A DNA stretch of 64,000 nucleotides from Nocardioides sp. (GCA_002729525.1 PBYI01000009.1:308355-372354), one strand, 5' to 3'. Counted from the first letter of the stretch, positions 25,402-37,312 are shown. Made by a program: numbers and translations. Notes: generated from the letters alone by a model not told the origin.

Positions 25402-25974
25402 ATGGTCAACCTCACCCGCATCTACACCCGCACCGGCGACGCCGGCGAGACCCGGCTCGGCGACATGAGCGTGACCACGAAGAACGACCTCCGGCTCCAC
25501 GCGTACGCCGACGTCGACGAGGCCAACGCCCACCTCGGGCTCGCCGTCGCCTCGGGTGGGCTGGAGGACGACGTCGTCGCTGTCCTCACCCACGTCCAGA
25601 ACGACCTGTTCGACGTCGGCGCCGACTTCTGCACGCCGGTCGTGCCCGACCCGGAGTTCCCGCCGCTGCGCGTCGAGCAGGCGTACGTCGACCGGCTGGA
25701 GGCCTGGTGCGACGAGTACAACGAGCACCTGCCGAAACTGCGCTCGTTCATCCTCAGCGGCGGCACCGCGGGCGCCGCGCACCTGCACGTGTGCCGCACC
25801 GTCGTACGTCGGGCCGAGCGCTCGGCCTGGGCGGCGTACGAGATGCACGGCGAGTCCATGAACAAGCTCGCGATCACCTACCTCAACCGGCTCAGCGACT
25901 TGGTGTTCATCCTCGCGCGGCACGCCAACCGCGAGCAGGGCGACGTGCTGTGGGTACCGGGCGGGGAGCGCTGA
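25402..25974 (+). CDS. Corrinoid adenosyltransferase, PduO type
   Basis: A 190-residue ATP:cob(I)alamin adenosyltransferase. The ATP-binding N-terminal motif YTRTGDAGETRLGD, the helix YADVDEANAHLG, and the C-terminal CRTVVRRAER with NRLSDLVFILAR are diagnostic for the PduO class. It attaches the 5'-deoxyadenosyl group to cobalamin, producing the cofactor of ethylmalonyl-CoA mutase. Its stop codon abuts the stop of the convergent DUF2550 gene with no gap. The adjacency of atp operon, DUF2550 and this enzyme is conserved in other actinobacteria. Confidence 0.93.
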   Translation: MVNLTRIYTRTGDAGETRLGDMSVTTKNDLRLHAYADVDEANAHLGLAVASGGLEDDVVAVLTHVQNDLFDVGADFCTPVVPDPEFPPLRVEQAYVDRLEAWCDEYNEHLPKLRSFILSGGTAGAAHLHVCRTVVRRAERSAWAAYEMHGESMNKLAITYLNRLSDLVFILARHANREQGDVLWVPGGER

Positions 25975-26424
25975 TCAGGAGGCGCGGTTGGTCCAGTCGG
26001 TGCCGGGCGGACGCGCCTCGAGCCACGACTGGAAGCCGGTGAGCGATGCCGGGCTCATCGCCAGCTCGACGACCCCGTCCGGGCCGTCGCAGCGGATGAC
26101 CAGGTGCCCGGGGTAGAGCGCTACCTGCTCGTCGCCGCCCGGGTCGCGACGACCCTCGTAGGACAGCGCGGTGCGAGCCCAGACCACCTTGGGCCGCGGG
26201 GAGAGGGAGAAGATCCGGAACCACTCCAGCTGCTCGCCGGAGTAGCGACCGATCCCGAGAACCCAACCGCGCCCGTCCTCACGAGGACGGGCGCGGTGGG
26301 ACAGCTCGAAGGTGCCGCCGTCACGTCCGAGGAAGCGACGACGTACGACCAGGCCGAGACCGTAGAGGACGACGGCGATGAGCAGGACGCCGGCCACGTC
26401 GACCAGCCACTGCCACCATGCCAC
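25975..26424 (-). CDS. DUF2550 family membrane-anchored protein
   Basis: A 149-residue protein with one N-terminal transmembrane helix (WLVDVAGVLLIAVVLYGLGL), a basic stretch and a cytoplasmic beta-rich domain with WVLGIGRYSGEQLEWFRIFSLSPRP, the DUF2550 core. In actinobacteria this gene usually follows atpC. Function is unknown; the position suggests a link to ATP synthase or the envelope. The start is a GTG at 26422-26424. A TAGGGT hexamer (26454-26449, minus strand) may give it a separate promoter. A perfect 14-bp stem lies inside the coding region (26266-26297). Confidence 0.85.
   Translation of the reverse strand: MAWWQWLVDVAGVLLIAVVLYGLGLVVRRRFLGRDGGTFELSHRARPREDGRGWVLGIGRYSGEQLEWFRIFSLSPRPKVVWARTALSYEGRRDPGGDEQVALYPGHLVIRCDGPDGVVELAMSPASLTGFQSWLEARPPGTDWTNRAS
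26266..26297. other. 14-bp perfect hairpin inside the DUF2550 gene
   Basis: The arms ACCGCGCCCGTCCT (26266-26279) and AGGACGGGCGCGGT (26284-26297) enclose a 4-nt loop. It codes for residues ~43-53 of DUF2550. It might act as an intragenic terminator for transcripts reading through from the atp operon, or as an mRNA structure. Confidence 0.6.
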
Positions 26425-26493
26425 CCGATCCCCCTCTCGGCAGGGAGACCCTAGCGGGTGGCCCCGTTGACGTCGTACTCGGCCCGGTCGACC

Positions 26494-26894
26494 TCAGGAG
26501 GCCTTGCGGTAGGCCCGCACGCGGGCCTCGGCACGGCGGATGCGGCGCTCCCGCTCCTCACCGGCCGAGAGACCGTTCGCGGTCTCCAGCTCGGCCTCGA
26601 CCTCGTTGATCTTGATCTCCTCGGCGAGCAGCGCGTGCTCGGTGAGGATCGAGACCCGGTCGCCGGCGACGGAGATGAACCCGCCGTCGACGACCGCGTG
26701 CACGACGCCGTCCGGGGACGTGATCTCGACCTCGGCCTCGGTGAGCACCGACAGCAGCGGCGCGTGCCCGCGGAGGACACCCACGTCGCCGTCGACGGTG
26801 CGCGCGATGACCATGGAGCCCTCGCCCGACCACACGGTGCGGTCCGCGGCCACCAGCTCGACCTGGAGGCCGGTCCCGATGCCGGTGTCCGCCA

Positions 26895-26895
<1 letters not shown>
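26494..26895 (-). CDS. atpC: ATP synthase F1 epsilon subunit
   Basis: A 133-residue epsilon subunit of the F1 central stalk, which regulates ATP hydrolysis. The N-terminal beta sandwich (LQVELVAADRTVWSGEGSMVIART, GVLRGHAPLLSVL) and the short C-terminal helical hairpin (EIKINEVEAELE, ERRIRRAEARVRAY) are both present. The ATG at 26893-26895 overlaps the atpD stop by one base (TGATG), so translation is coupled. It is the last gene of the atp operon. Confidence 0.96.
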
Positions 26896-28358
<1,463 letters not shown>

Positions 28359-28364
28359 TTACCT

Positions 28365-29278
28365 TCAGTCGCTGGCGGCGTTGGCGTCGGCCAGCGCGTT
28401 CACGCCACCGACGATCTCGCTGATTTCCTGGGTGATGCCGGCCTGTCGGGCCTGGTTGGCGATACGCGTGTACTTCTTGATCAGCTCGTCGGCGTTGTCG
28501 GTCGCCGACTTCATCGCCTTCTGTCGCGCCGCCAGCTCGGAGGCCGCAGCCTGCAGGAGCGCGTAGAAGATCCTGCTCTGGACGTACTGCGGCAGCAGCG
28601 CGTCGAGCACGGCCTCCGGGGAGGGCTCGAACTCGTAGAGCGGGAGCACCTCGTCGTCGGCGGGCTTCTCCTCGCCCTCGACGACCTCCAGCGGCAGCAG
28701 GCGCACCGCGGTGGGCTCCTGCACCAGCATCGAGCGGAAACGGGTGTAGACCACGTGGACCTCGTCCACGCCGCCCTCCTCGCCCTGCTCCTTGAGGAAG
28801 GCCTCGATCAGCGCCTCGCCGATCTCGGCCGCGACCTCGTAGGAGGGCTGGTCGGAGAACCCCGTCCACGAGCGCACGACGCGCCGGTTGCGGAACCTGT
28901 TGTACGCCTCGCCTTGCGGCCGCAGACGTAGGTGTCGATCTCCTTACCCTCGTCGCGGAGCCGCTCGGCGAGCCGCTCGGCCTCCTTGAGGACGCTGGAG
29001 GAGTAGGCACCCGCCAGCCCGCGGTCGCTCGTCACGACGAGGACCGCGGCCCGCTTGGGGTTCTCCTGCTCGGTGGTCAGCGGGTGGTCGACGTTGGAGA
29101 ACGTCGCCACCGCCGACACCGCACGGGTGAGCTCACGGGCGTACGGCGCTGCCGCCTGTGCCCGCTGCTGCGCCTTGATGATCCGGGACGCAGCGATGAG
29201 CTCCATGGCGCGCGTGATCTTCTTCATCGACTCGGTCGATCGGATCCGCGCGCGGTACTCACGCAGCGATACGGCCAT
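28365..29278 (-). pseudogene. atpG: ATP synthase F1 gamma subunit, reading frame broken by one missing base
   Basis: Residues 1-~125 ([31 protein letters not shown] start) are in one frame up to VCGRKA near 28915. The rest ([18 protein letters not shown] to [11 protein letters not shown]) is in another. Adding one C near 28908-28911 of the plus strand (one G in the gene) restores KAEAYNRF and a normal gamma of about 304 residues. Gamma is the rotor shaft of ATP synthase and essential for function. All other atp genes are intact, so a sequencing or assembly error is the likeliest cause. A true mutation or programmed frameshift is possible but less likely. Confidence 0.9.
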
Positions 29279-29283
29279 GTGGG

Positions 29284-30921
29284 TCAGCCCCGCTTCTGCT
29301 TGACGATCTGCTCCTGCTCGAGCTCGTCGTCCTCGAGCGCCTCGGCCGCAGCCTCGTGACCGGGCTTCACCGAACCGCCCTCGCTGGTCTCGAACTGGTC
29401 CAGGAAGGAGTCGTAGGCCTGCTCGAGCGACGCCTCGTCCTCGAACTTCGTGGTCTCGCGGATGCCGGCGAGGATGCCCTCGTGCGACCGCTTCACGTAG
29501 TCGATGAACTCCTGCTCGAAGCGCAGCACGTCGTCGACCGGGACGCGGTCGAGACGACCGGTGGTGCCCAGCCACAGCGCGACGGTCATCTCCTCGACCG
29601 GGTACGGGGTGTACGCCGGCTGCTTGAGGAGCGCCATCAGCCGCTGACCGCGGTCGAGCTGCTGGCGCGACGCGGCGTCGAGGTCGGAGGCGAACATCGC
29701 GAACGCCTCCATGGCGCGGAACTGCGCCAGGTCGACCTTGAGCGAGCCCGTGACGGCCTTCATCGCCTTGGTCATCGCCGCGCCGCCCACGCGGGACACC
29801 GAGACGCCGACGTCGATCGCGGGCCGCTGGTTGGAGGCGAAGAGGTCCGACTGCAGGAAGATCTGGCCGTCGGTGATCGAGATGACGTTGGTCGGGATGA
29901 ACGCCGACACGTCGTTGGCCTTGGTCTCGATGATCGGCAGGCCAGTCATCGAACCCGCGCCCATCTCGTCCGACAGCTTGGCGCAGCGCTCCAGCAGGCG
30001 CGAGTGCAGGTAGAAGACGTCGCCCGGGTAGGCCTCGCGGCCCGGCGGACGGCGCAGCAGCAGCGACACCGCGCGGTAGGCCTCGGCCTGCTTGGTGAGG
30101 TCGTCGAAGACGATCAGGACGTGCTTGCCGTCGTACATCCAGTGCTGGCCGATGGCCGAGCCGGTGTAGGGGGCGAGGTACTTGAAGCCGGCGGAGTCCG
30201 AGGCCGGGGCGGCGACGATGGTGGTGTACTCCAGCGCGCCGGCCTCCTCGAGGGCACCGCGCACCGAGGCGATGGTGGAGCCCTTCTGGCCGATGGCGAC
30301 GTAGATGCAGCGGACCTGCTTCTCCGGGTCGCCGGTCTCCCAGTACTGCTTCTGGTTGATGATCGTGTCGATCGCGATCGTGGTCTTGCCCGTAGCGCGG
30401 TCGCCGATGATGAGCTGGCGCTGCCCGCGACCGATCGGGGTCATCGAGTCGATCGCCTTGATGCCGGTCGCGAGCGGCTCGTGCACCGACTTGCGCTCCA
30501 CCACCGACGGCGCCTGGAGCTCGAGGGCGCGGCGGGCGGAGGTCTCGATCTCGCCGAGGCCGTCGATCGGGGCACCGAGCGGGTCGACGACGCGGCCGAG
30601 GTAGCCGTCGCCGACGGGCACCGAGAGGACCTCGCCGGTACGGCGGACCGTCTGGCCCTCCTCGATCTTGTCGAAGTCACCGAGGACGACGACGCCGATC
30701 TCGCGGGTGTCGAGGTTCAGCGCGAGGCCGCGGGTGCCGTCCTCGAACTCGAGGAGCTCGTTCGCCATGGCGGACGGCAGACCGCTGACGCGGGCGATGC
30801 CGTCGGCGGCCTGGGCGACCGTGCCGACCTCTTCCTTGCTGGCGGCGTCCGGCTGGTAGTCGGCGACGTACTTCTGCAGCGCGTCGCGGATCTCCTCCGG
30901 ACGGATGGAGAGCTCCGTCAT
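29284..30921 (-). CDS. atpA: ATP synthase F1 alpha subunit
   Basis: A 545-residue alpha subunit with Walker A GDRATGKT, the alpha signature [14 protein letters not shown] and the arginine-finger region SVSRVGGAA. The C-terminal extension (~35 residues, acidic, ending [11 protein letters not shown]) is typical of actinobacterial alpha subunits. It forms the non-catalytic sites of the F1 hexamer. The stop is 5 bp from the gamma start. The gap to atpH is 91 bp. Confidence 0.97.
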   Translation of the reverse strand: MTELSIRPEEIRDALQKYVADYQPDAASKEEVGTVAQAADGIARVSGLPSAMANELLEFEDGTRGLALNLDTREIGVVVLGDFDKIEEGQTVRRTGEVLSVPVGDGYLGRVVDPLGAPIDGLGEIETSARRALELQAPSVVERKSVHEPLATGIKAIDSMTPIGRGQRQLIIGDRATGKTTIAIDTIINQKQYWETGDPEKQVRCIYVAIGQKGSTIASVRGALEEAGALEYTTIVAAPASDSAGFKYLAPYTGSAIGQHWMYDGKHVLIVFDDLTKQAEAYRAVSLLLRRPPGREAYPGDVFYLHSRLLERCAKLSDEMGAGSMTGLPIIETKANDVSAFIPTNVISITDGQIFLQSDLFASNQRPAIDVGVSVSRVGGAAMTKAMKAVTGSLKVDLAQFRAMEAFAMFASDLDAASRQQLDRGQRLMALLKQPAYTPYPVEEMTVALWLGTTGRLDRVPVDDVLRFEQEFIDYVKRSHEGILAGIRETTKFEDEASLEQAYDSFLDQFETSEGGSVKPGHEAAAEALEDDELEQEQIVKQKRG

Positions 30922-31012
30922 CGTCGTTCCTTCTCTCTGGCTTCGGTGGCCCGGGAGGGCCGTGAGGTGCGGGCTTGTTGCTGGGTGGGTGGTGGCGGGC
31001 GGCGGACCGGGG

Positions 31013-31822
31013 TCAGCCGACCAGCTTGCGACGTGCGTCGTCGAGACGGCTGGAGACCGTCCCGTCGATCACGTCGTCGCCGATCTCGACGCGGATGCCA
31101 CCCAGCACCGCGGGGTCGACCAGCAGGTTGAGGTGGACCGGACGGCCGTACTGCGCCGACAGCGCCCGGCTGAGCCGCTCGGTCTCGGCCGGGGTGAGCT
31201 CGCGAGCGACCCGCACGGTGGCGACACCCTGGCCGTGGACCTCGGCCGCGGCCCTCTCGTACGCCTGGAGGGCGGCCGAGACGGTGCGGTAGGAGCCCGC
31301 GAGGGCCTGCTTGACCAGCGCCACCGTGGCCGGGAGCGCCTTGCCGGCGAGCAGGTCGTCGACCAGCGCCGCCTTGTCGTCGACCGACCGGACCGGGTCG
31401 GACAGCGCGTCGCGCAGCGACGGGTTGTTTTTCACGACCTGGCCGACGCCGAAGAGCTCGTCCTCGAGACGGCCGGAGTCGTTGCCGGCGGAGCGCACCG
31501 CCGCGACGACGCCGAGGTGCTCGAGAGCGTCGGCGAGGTCACGGGTGAGCGTCCAGCGGCGCGCGACCGCGGAGGTGAGCACCGCCGAGGCGGCCTCGGA
31601 CACCTTGCTCCCGAGCACCTCGCCGGCCAGGCCCTGGCGGGCCTGGGTCGGCACCGAGCCGTCGGTGAGGAAGCGCCGCAGGGCGCCCTCGCCGCGGAGT
31701 GCGGCAGCGATCGAGAACAGGTCGGCGGAGATCGTCGCCGCTGCCGACGGGTCGGAGGTGTGTGCCTCCAGCTCGTCGGTGAGGGCGGCGACGGCGTCGG
31801 CCGATGCTCCGCGCAGGTCCAT
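31013..31822 (-). CDS. atpH: ATP synthase delta subunit
   Basis: A 269-residue delta subunit, longer than the ~180 residues of most bacteria, as usual in actinobacteria. The C-terminal part ([47 protein letters not shown]) is the OSCP/delta signature. The N-terminal ~90 residues form extra helices. It links the peripheral stalk to the top of F1. The start is the ATG at 31820-31822. Confidence 0.94.
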   Translation of the reverse strand: MDLRGASADAVAALTDELEAHTSDPSAAATISADLFSIAAALRGEGALRRFLTDGSVPTQARQGLAGEVLGSKVSEAASAVLTSAVARRWTLTRDLADALEHLGVVAAVRSAGNDSGRLEDELFGVGQVVKNNPSLRDALSDPVRSVDDKAALVDDLLAGKALPATVALVKQALAGSYRTVSAALQAYERAAAEVHGQGVATVRVARELTPAETERLSRALSAQYGRPVHLNLLVDPAVLGGIRVEIGDDVIDGTVSSRLDDARRKLVG

Positions 31823-31854
31823 CTGGTCAGTCTCCTTCGTTGTCGACCGGCTGG

Positions 31855-32439
<585 letters not shown>

Positions 32440-32480
32440 TCAACGTCGGAACGGCCGCAGGCGGCCGACGACCGGAATGG

Positions 32481-32729
<249 letters not shown>

Positions 32730-32750
32730 TCAGGGAAGTGCGGGAGGGGC

Positions 32751-33569
32751 TCAGTGCTCGTCGGCGAGCGCGCCCTGGATGTACATCGCGTTCAGCAGGA
32801 CGAAGACGTAGGCCTGCAGGAACTGGATCAGCACCTCCAGGATCGCCACCGCGATGAACAGGACCCAGGCCAGGATGCCGACCGGGGCGTAGGCGAGCGG
32901 CTGGTGGAGCAGGATGTACTCGCCACCGAGCGCGAAGAGGATGAGCAGGAGGTGGCCGGCGAACATGTTGGCGAACAGTCGCAGCGCCAGCGTGAACGGC
33001 CGGACCAGGATGTTCGACATGAACTCCAGCGGGATCAGCAGCAGGAGGATCGGGCCACCAACGCCGCCGGGCACCGACTGGAGCTTGAGGTAGCCGAGGA
33101 AGCCGTGCTTGGCGATGCCGACGCCGTTGTAGATGATCCAGCTCAGCAGGGCGAGCGAGTACACCATCCCCGACCTGGAGAAGGTCGGGAACTGGATGAA
33201 CGGGATCGTCGCCATGAAGTTGTTGAACAGCACGAAGAAGAACAGCGCGAAGAGGTAGGGCACGAAGCGCTGGAAGTCGTGGCTGCCGATGATGTCGCGG
33301 CCCATGGAGTTGCGCACGAAGCCGTACGCCTCCTCGCCGACGTACTGGAACTTGCCCGGCACCATCGCCCGCTTGCGCGAGGCGTAGTAGAAGACGACGA
33401 AGACCAGGACCGCGGCCAGCACGATCTGGAGCATCGGCTTCGTGACGCCGGCGACCTGCGCCTGGCCCAGGAAGTCGAACGTGCCGTCGCCGAAGACGGC
33501 GGGCAGGTTGAAGTCGTTGGGGCTCGGCGGAGTGAACTCCTCGTCGGCTGCCATGAGGATGGTGCTCAC
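32751..33569 (-). CDS. atpB: ATP synthase Fo a subunit
   Basis: A 272-residue a subunit with five to six helices. The essential arginine is in LALRLFANMFAGHLLL, and FALGGEYILLHQ and the C-terminal IQFLQAYVFVLLNAMYI helix are conserved. It forms the proton half-channels against the c ring. The GTG at 33567-33569 has AGGAG 8 nt upstream; an internal ATG at 33554 is a weaker choice. Confidence 0.95.
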   Translation of the reverse strand: MSTILMAADEEFTPPSPNDFNLPAVFGDGTFDFLGQAQVAGVTKPMLQIVLAAVLVFVVFYYASRKRAMVPGKFQYVGEEAYGFVRNSMGRDIIGSHDFQRFVPYLFALFFFVLFNNFMATIPFIQFPTFSRSGMVYSLALLSWIIYNGVGIAKHGFLGYLKLQSVPGGVGGPILLLLIPLEFMSNILVRPFTLALRLFANMFAGHLLLILFALGGEYILLHQPLAYAPVGILAWVLFIAVAILEVLIQFLQAYVFVLLNAMYIQGALADEH

Positions 33570-33594
33570 GCGGTCTCCTGTGTCTTCGGGATCG

Positions 33595-33897
33595 TCACGT
33601 CTGAGTGGCCTGCTCGTCCGGCTCGTCCGGCTCCGGCCCGTCGGTGTCGGTCGTGGTCTGCTGCGGGTGCGCCACCGCGTCCTCCGGATCCTCTCGATCC
33701 TCGGGTATGCGGAAGCGCGTCCAGGTGAGGTACAGCCCCAGGACCGCCCCCAGCAGGATGCCGATCGCGACCATGAAGCCCGTGCCCCACCACCGGTCGA
33801 GCAACCAGCCGATGGAGCCGTACAGCATCACGCCCGCGACCAGGTACCCGAACGCGTGCCACGGGTCCCCCCGTGGTCTCTCGTCGGCCTGCGCCAT
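33595..33897 (-). CDS. AtpZ/AtpI-like small membrane protein
   Basis: A 100-residue protein with two membrane helices (FGYLVAGVMLYGSIGWLLDRWW and GFMVAIGILLGAVLGLYLTW) in the AtpZ arrangement, followed by an acidic, Pro/Thr-rich tail. AtpZ/AtpI proteins assist c-ring assembly or Mg2+ supply for ATP synthase. It starts at the ATG 33895-33897 and ends 25 bp before the atpB start. Confidence 0.85.
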   Translation of the reverse strand: MAQADERPRGDPWHAFGYLVAGVMLYGSIGWLLDRWWGTGFMVAIGILLGAVLGLYLTWTRFRIPEDREDPEDAVAHPQQTTTDTDGPEPDEPDEQATQT

Positions 33898-33917
33898 GGC
33901 GAGTCGGACGATAGCAG

Positions 33918-34385
33918 TCAGTGGCGACCATCGCGCACGCCCCTCTCCCCGGGCAGGACCACGTCGTACGCCGGGATGCGCGCGCGGGTCGCGACGCGGA
34001 GCTGGGCGACGGTCCAGACGGCCGACACGCCCACCGCGGCGGCGGCCAGCCACGACGGCGACAGCACGTCGGAAAGGCCCTCGGACCGGGAGGCGGCGAC
34101 CAGCACGGCGGCGAGCACCACGACGTGCAGCGTGTAGGTGAGGAGGGCGACGACGAGCGAGAACGCCGGTCGCGCGGCGGCGACGAGATCGACCGCGGCG
34201 AACCCGGAGGCGAGCACGAGGAGCGTCACCGCTCCCCCGGCGAGCGCACCGAGCAGTCCGGCGAGGCCGGCCGAGGCCAGACCCACGAGCGACACGACGG
34301 CGAGGACGGCACCCGAGGCCGTGAGCGCCGCGCCGAGCGCGGGAGCGCCCACCGGTCGCGCCTCTCGGCGGGTGTCGGTCGTCAT
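33918..34385 (-). CDS. ATP synthase operon membrane protein (AtpI-like)
   Basis: A 155-residue protein with four hydrophobic segments and a short basic N-terminus (TTDTRREARPVG). It is the first gene of the atp operon, where many actinobacteria have an ATP synthase I-like protein; sequence resemblance is weak, so the assignment rests on position and topology. The ATG at 34383-34385 is used; an upstream extension to 34460 looks like untranslated leader. A CRP-like palindrome lies ~100 bp upstream. Confidence 0.7.
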   Translation of the reverse strand: MTTDTRREARPVGAPALGAALTASGAVLAVVSLVGLASAGLAGLLGALAGGAVTLLVLASGFAAVDLVAAARPAFSLVVALLTYTLHVVVLAAVLVAASRSEGLSDVLSPSWLAAAAVGVSAVWTVAQLRVATRARIPAYDVVLPGERGVRDGRH

Positions 34386-34486
34386 CGTCGGCGGCCGTCC
34401 TGTCGGGGGTCGTGGTCGGTCCCGGCGGCCTCCGCGGAGGCTGGTGGAACCGTCTCCCACCTGGAGGAAAGTCCCCTCCGGGTGCT

Positions 34487-34502
34487 CGTGAAAGTTATCA
34501 CA
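34487..34502. promoter_or_regulatory. CRP/GlxR-like site upstream of the atp operon
   Basis: CGTGAAAGTTATCACA fits TGTGA-N6-TCACA with one mismatch (TGTGA-N6-TCACG on the minus strand). It is 102 bp upstream of the first gene of the operon. Regulation of ATP synthase by a CRP-type protein is inferred. Confidence 0.5.
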
Positions 34503-34518
34503 AGGTCTTCCCGGGCCC

Positions 34519-35781
34519 CTATCCGGGTGGCCCGCCGGGGTGCTCCTCGGCGGGCGGTCCGGCCCCCGCCGTGTCCACCGCCTCGGCCTCCGCGTCGACC
34601 TCCGCGTCGACCTCCGCTTCGACCAGCCCGGTCGGCTCGAGGCCAGCCTCCACGGCCTCCACCAGGGGACCGTGGACCTTGGGCAGGAGGAACGTGAGGA
34701 CCAGGGTCAGCCCGAAGCCCGAGCCGATCGCGACCCACACGGTGGGCCCGGTGTAGAGCGACGCGAGCACGGTGCCGAAGGCGATGAGGCCGGCCCAGAA
34801 CCACATGATGACCACCGCGCGCCGGTGGGAGTGGCCGATCTCCAGGAGGCGGTGGTGCAGGTGCTGCTTGTCCGGGGCGAACGGCGAGCGTCCCGCGCGC
34901 GTGCGGCGTACGACCGCCAGCACCAGGTCGGCGAGCGGCACGATGAGGATGAGGATCGGCAGCGCGAGCGGCAGCAGCATCGGCAGCAGCGAAGCCCGGG
35001 CACCGTCGGCCCCCAGCGCGATGTCGTCGCTGGAGAACTGCGTGGTCACGGTGATGGCCGATGCGGAGAGCACCAGTCCGATCAGCATCGACCCGGAGTC
35101 GCCCATGAACAGCCGCGCCGGGTGGAAGTTGTGCACCAGGAAGCCCGCGCAGGCGCCGGCGAGCGCGGCGGTGAGCAGCGCTCCGGCGGTGGCCCGGGTG
35201 ACGCCGTTGATGCTGGTGAGCGTGTAGCAGTAGGTGAAGAAGGCCAGCGCGCTGATCCCGACGACGCCGGCAGCGAGGCCGTCCAGGCCGTCGACGAAGT
35301 TCACCGCGTTGACGGTCGCGATGACGATGAACGCCGTCAGCAGCGCTCCCTGGCTGGAGTCGAGGGCGAACTGCACCCCGTCGGGCTGGTAGAAGAACCG
35401 GAACTGGATGCCGGAGTAGACCAGCAGACCCACCGCGAGCACCTGGCCGCCGAACTTGGTGAGCGCGTCGAGCTCGAAGATGTCGTCGAGGACCCCGACC
35501 GCGCAGACCAGCGCTCCGGCCATCAGCACCGCACGCACGTCGGGGAAGATGAACTCCCCCGACTGCGTCGACAGGAACGGCAGCTGGCGCGCCACGAGGT
35601 ACGCCGCCACCAGGCCGCCGAGCATGGCCAGGCCGCCCATGTACGGGATCGGCTCGGCGTGCACGTCGCGGTCGCGGACCGCGGCGACGGCGCCCGTGCG
35701 CAGCGCGATCTCACGGGCCACGACGGTCAGCAGGTAGGTGACCGCCCCGGCGACGAGGAAGACGACGAGGTACTCGCGCAC
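34519..35781 (-). CDS. wecA: Undecaprenyl-phosphate GlcNAc-1-phosphate transferase (WecA/TagO family)
   Basis: A 420-residue polyprenyl-phosphate sugar-1-phosphate transferase with about eleven helices. Family motifs are GVLDDIFELDALTKF (DD pair), NAVNFVDGLDGLAAG, NFHPARLFMGDSGSM and the HLHHRLLEIGHSHRRAV histidine motif. It starts lipid-linked glycan synthesis for arabinogalactan or teichoic-acid-like polymers. The C-terminus carries an extra acidic repeat (EAEVDAEVDAEAEAV). It starts at a GTG 14 bp after sua5 and is conserved upstream of atp in actinobacteria. Confidence 0.92.
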   Translation of the reverse strand: MREYLVVFLVAGAVTYLLTVVAREIALRTGAVAAVRDRDVHAEPIPYMGGLAMLGGLVAAYLVARQLPFLSTQSGEFIFPDVRAVLMAGALVCAVGVLDDIFELDALTKFGGQVLAVGLLVYSGIQFRFFYQPDGVQFALDSSQGALLTAFIVIATVNAVNFVDGLDGLAAGVVGISALAFFTYCYTLTSINGVTRATAGALLTAALAGACAGFLVHNFHPARLFMGDSGSMLIGLVLSASAITVTTQFSSDDIALGADGARASLLPMLLPLALPILILIVPLADLVLAVVRRTRAGRSPFAPDKQHLHHRLLEIGHSHRRAVVIMWFWAGLIAFGTVLASLYTGPTVWVAIGSGFGLTLVLTFLLPKVHGPLVEAVEAGLEPTGLVEAEVDAEVDAEAEAVDTAGAGPPAEEHPGGPPG

Positions 35782-35795
35782 GACCCGGGCTGCCC

Positions 35796-36458
35796 CTACG
35801 CCTCGTCGGTGAGGGTCGCACCGAGCGGCTCGAGCACCTCGTTGAGCTGGTCGAGGGAGAGCGCGCCGTGGCGCAGCACGCGGCCCTGGGCGCCGGTGGC
35901 GTCGACGATGGTGGAGGCCTCTCCCCCCGGCGACGTGCCGGCGTCGACGACGACCGAGACGGCGTCGCCGAGCATCGCCATCGCCTGGTCGGCGTCGGTG
36001 GCCGCGGGTCGGCCGGTGAGGTTGGCGGAGCTCACGGCCAGCGGGCCGGTGCGCTCGAGGACCGCGAGGGTGACCTCGTGGTCGGGCATCCGCACCGCGA
36101 CCGTGCCGCGGGTGTCACCGAGGTCCCACTGCAGCGACGACTGCTGGCGGCAGACCACCGTGAGCGGGCCCGGCCAGAACGCCTCGACCAGGCTGCGGAC
36201 CCAGCCCGGCACCTGGGTGGCCAGCGCGTCGAGCGTGCCGGGGGCACTCACCAGCACCGGCGGCGGCATCGCGCGACCGCGGCCCTTGGCCTCGAGGAGG
36301 TCGGCGACCGCGTCGGGGTCGAAGGCGTCGGCGGCGATGCCGTAGACGGTGTCGGTGGGGAGCACCACGAGCTCGCCTCGCTGCAGCACGAGGGTGGCCT
36401 GCTCGACCGCCTCGTCCCGCTCCTCGGGCGTGCTCGTGGGGTAGCGGTCGGCCGTCAC
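35796..36458 (-). CDS. L-threonylcarbamoyladenylate synthase (Sua5/YwlC/YrdC family)
   Basis: A 220-residue protein that makes threonylcarbamoyl-AMP from threonine, bicarbonate and ATP for the t6A37 tRNA modification. GELVVLPTDTVYGIAADA, FWPGPLTVV, VAVRMPDHE and LAVSSANLTGRPA are YrdC-domain signatures. The start is the GTG at 36456-36458, which overlaps the prmC stop (GTGA); a longer frame to 36533 lies within prmC and is rejected. Confidence 0.92.
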   Translation of the reverse strand: MTADRYPTSTPEERDEAVEQATLVLQRGELVVLPTDTVYGIAADAFDPDAVADLLEAKGRGRAMPPPVLVSAPGTLDALATQVPGWVRSLVEAFWPGPLTVVCRQQSSLQWDLGDTRGTVAVRMPDHEVTLAVLERTGPLAVSSANLTGRPAATDADQAMAMLGDAVSVVVDAGTSPGGEASTIVDATGAQGRVLRHGALSLDQLNEVLEPLGATLTDEA

Positions 36459-37312
36459 GGCTTCAGGGTACGGCGGGCGGTCAGGTAGCGCGGACGCCCC
36501 ACCAGGTCGGCGTGGTCGCGAACCCGGTCCCACCGGCCGGTGCCGCTCAGCACGGCCGGCGCGGACTCGCCCTGGAGGTCGGCGTGCTCGGCGCCGACGA
36601 CCCCGCCGGGGCGCAGCAGTCGGGCGGCCACGCGCTCGAGCACGCGCATCGCGTCGAGCCCGTCGTCGCCGGAGAACAGCGCCAGGTGCGGGTCGTGGTC
36701 GCGGGCCTCAGGCGCCACGCCGTCCCACGCGGTCAGGGGTACGTACGGCGGGTTGCACACCACCACGTCGACCTGGCCGTCGAGGTCGACGAACGCCTCG
36801 GCCATGTCGCCGTGCCGCAGGTCGACCCCGGACCCGGCGAGGTTGCGCTCGGCCCAGCCGAACGCGTCCGGGTCGAGCTCGACGGCGTGCACGCGAGCGC
36901 CGGGCACCTCGGTCGCGACGCTCAGCGCGATCGCGCCGGACCCGGTGCACAGGTCGACGACCACGGCGTCGGGCCGGGCGCCAGCCTCCTCGACCGCCCA
37001 GCCGGCAAGCAGCTCGGTCTCGGGCCGAGGGGTGAACACGCCCGGTCCGACGGCCAGCTCGACGTACCGGAACGCGGCGGAGCCGGTGAGGTGCTGCAGC
37101 GGCTCGCGGGCGGCGCGGCGCGCGACCAGGTCGTCGTACCGCTCCCCCGGCGTCCCGGGCCCCGTCGGTACGTCGTCCACCAGCGGCAGCGCGCTCCGGG
37201 TCGTGCCGAGCACGTGCGCCAGCAGCTCGAAGGCGTCGTGCTCGGGACTGGGCACCCCGGCGGCGGCGAGCCGCGCGACGGCCTCGGCCAGCAGCGACCG
37301 CGGGCGGGTCAC
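36455..37312 (-). CDS. prmC: Peptide chain release factor N5-glutamine methyltransferase
   Basis: A 285-residue SAM-dependent methyltransferase that methylates the Gln of the GGQ motif in release factors. The N-terminal helical domain is followed by [16 protein letters not shown] (SAM binding) and the catalytic NPPY in [10 protein letters not shown]. Its GTG start overlaps the prfA stop by 4 bp, matching the functional link to RF1. Confidence 0.95.
   Translation of the reverse strand: MTRPRSLLAEAVARLAAAGVPSPEHDAFELLAHVLGTTRSALPLVDDVPTGPGTPGERYDDLVARRAAREPLQHLTGSAAFRYVELAVGPGVFTPRPETELLAGWAVEEAGARPDAVVVDLCTGSGAIALSVATEVPGARVHAVELDPDAFGWAERNLAGSGVDLRHGDMAEAFVDLDGQVDVVVCNPPYVPLTAWDGVAPEARDHDPHLALFSGDDGLDAMRVLERVAARLLRPGGVVGAEHADLQGESAPAVLSGTGRWDRVRDHADLVGRPRYLTARRTLKP

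Noticed and set aside
36459..36533. 25-residue N-terminal extension of the Sua5-like protein
   Set aside because: It lies inside prmC, and the GTG at 36456-36458 gives the normal GTGA overlap and family length.
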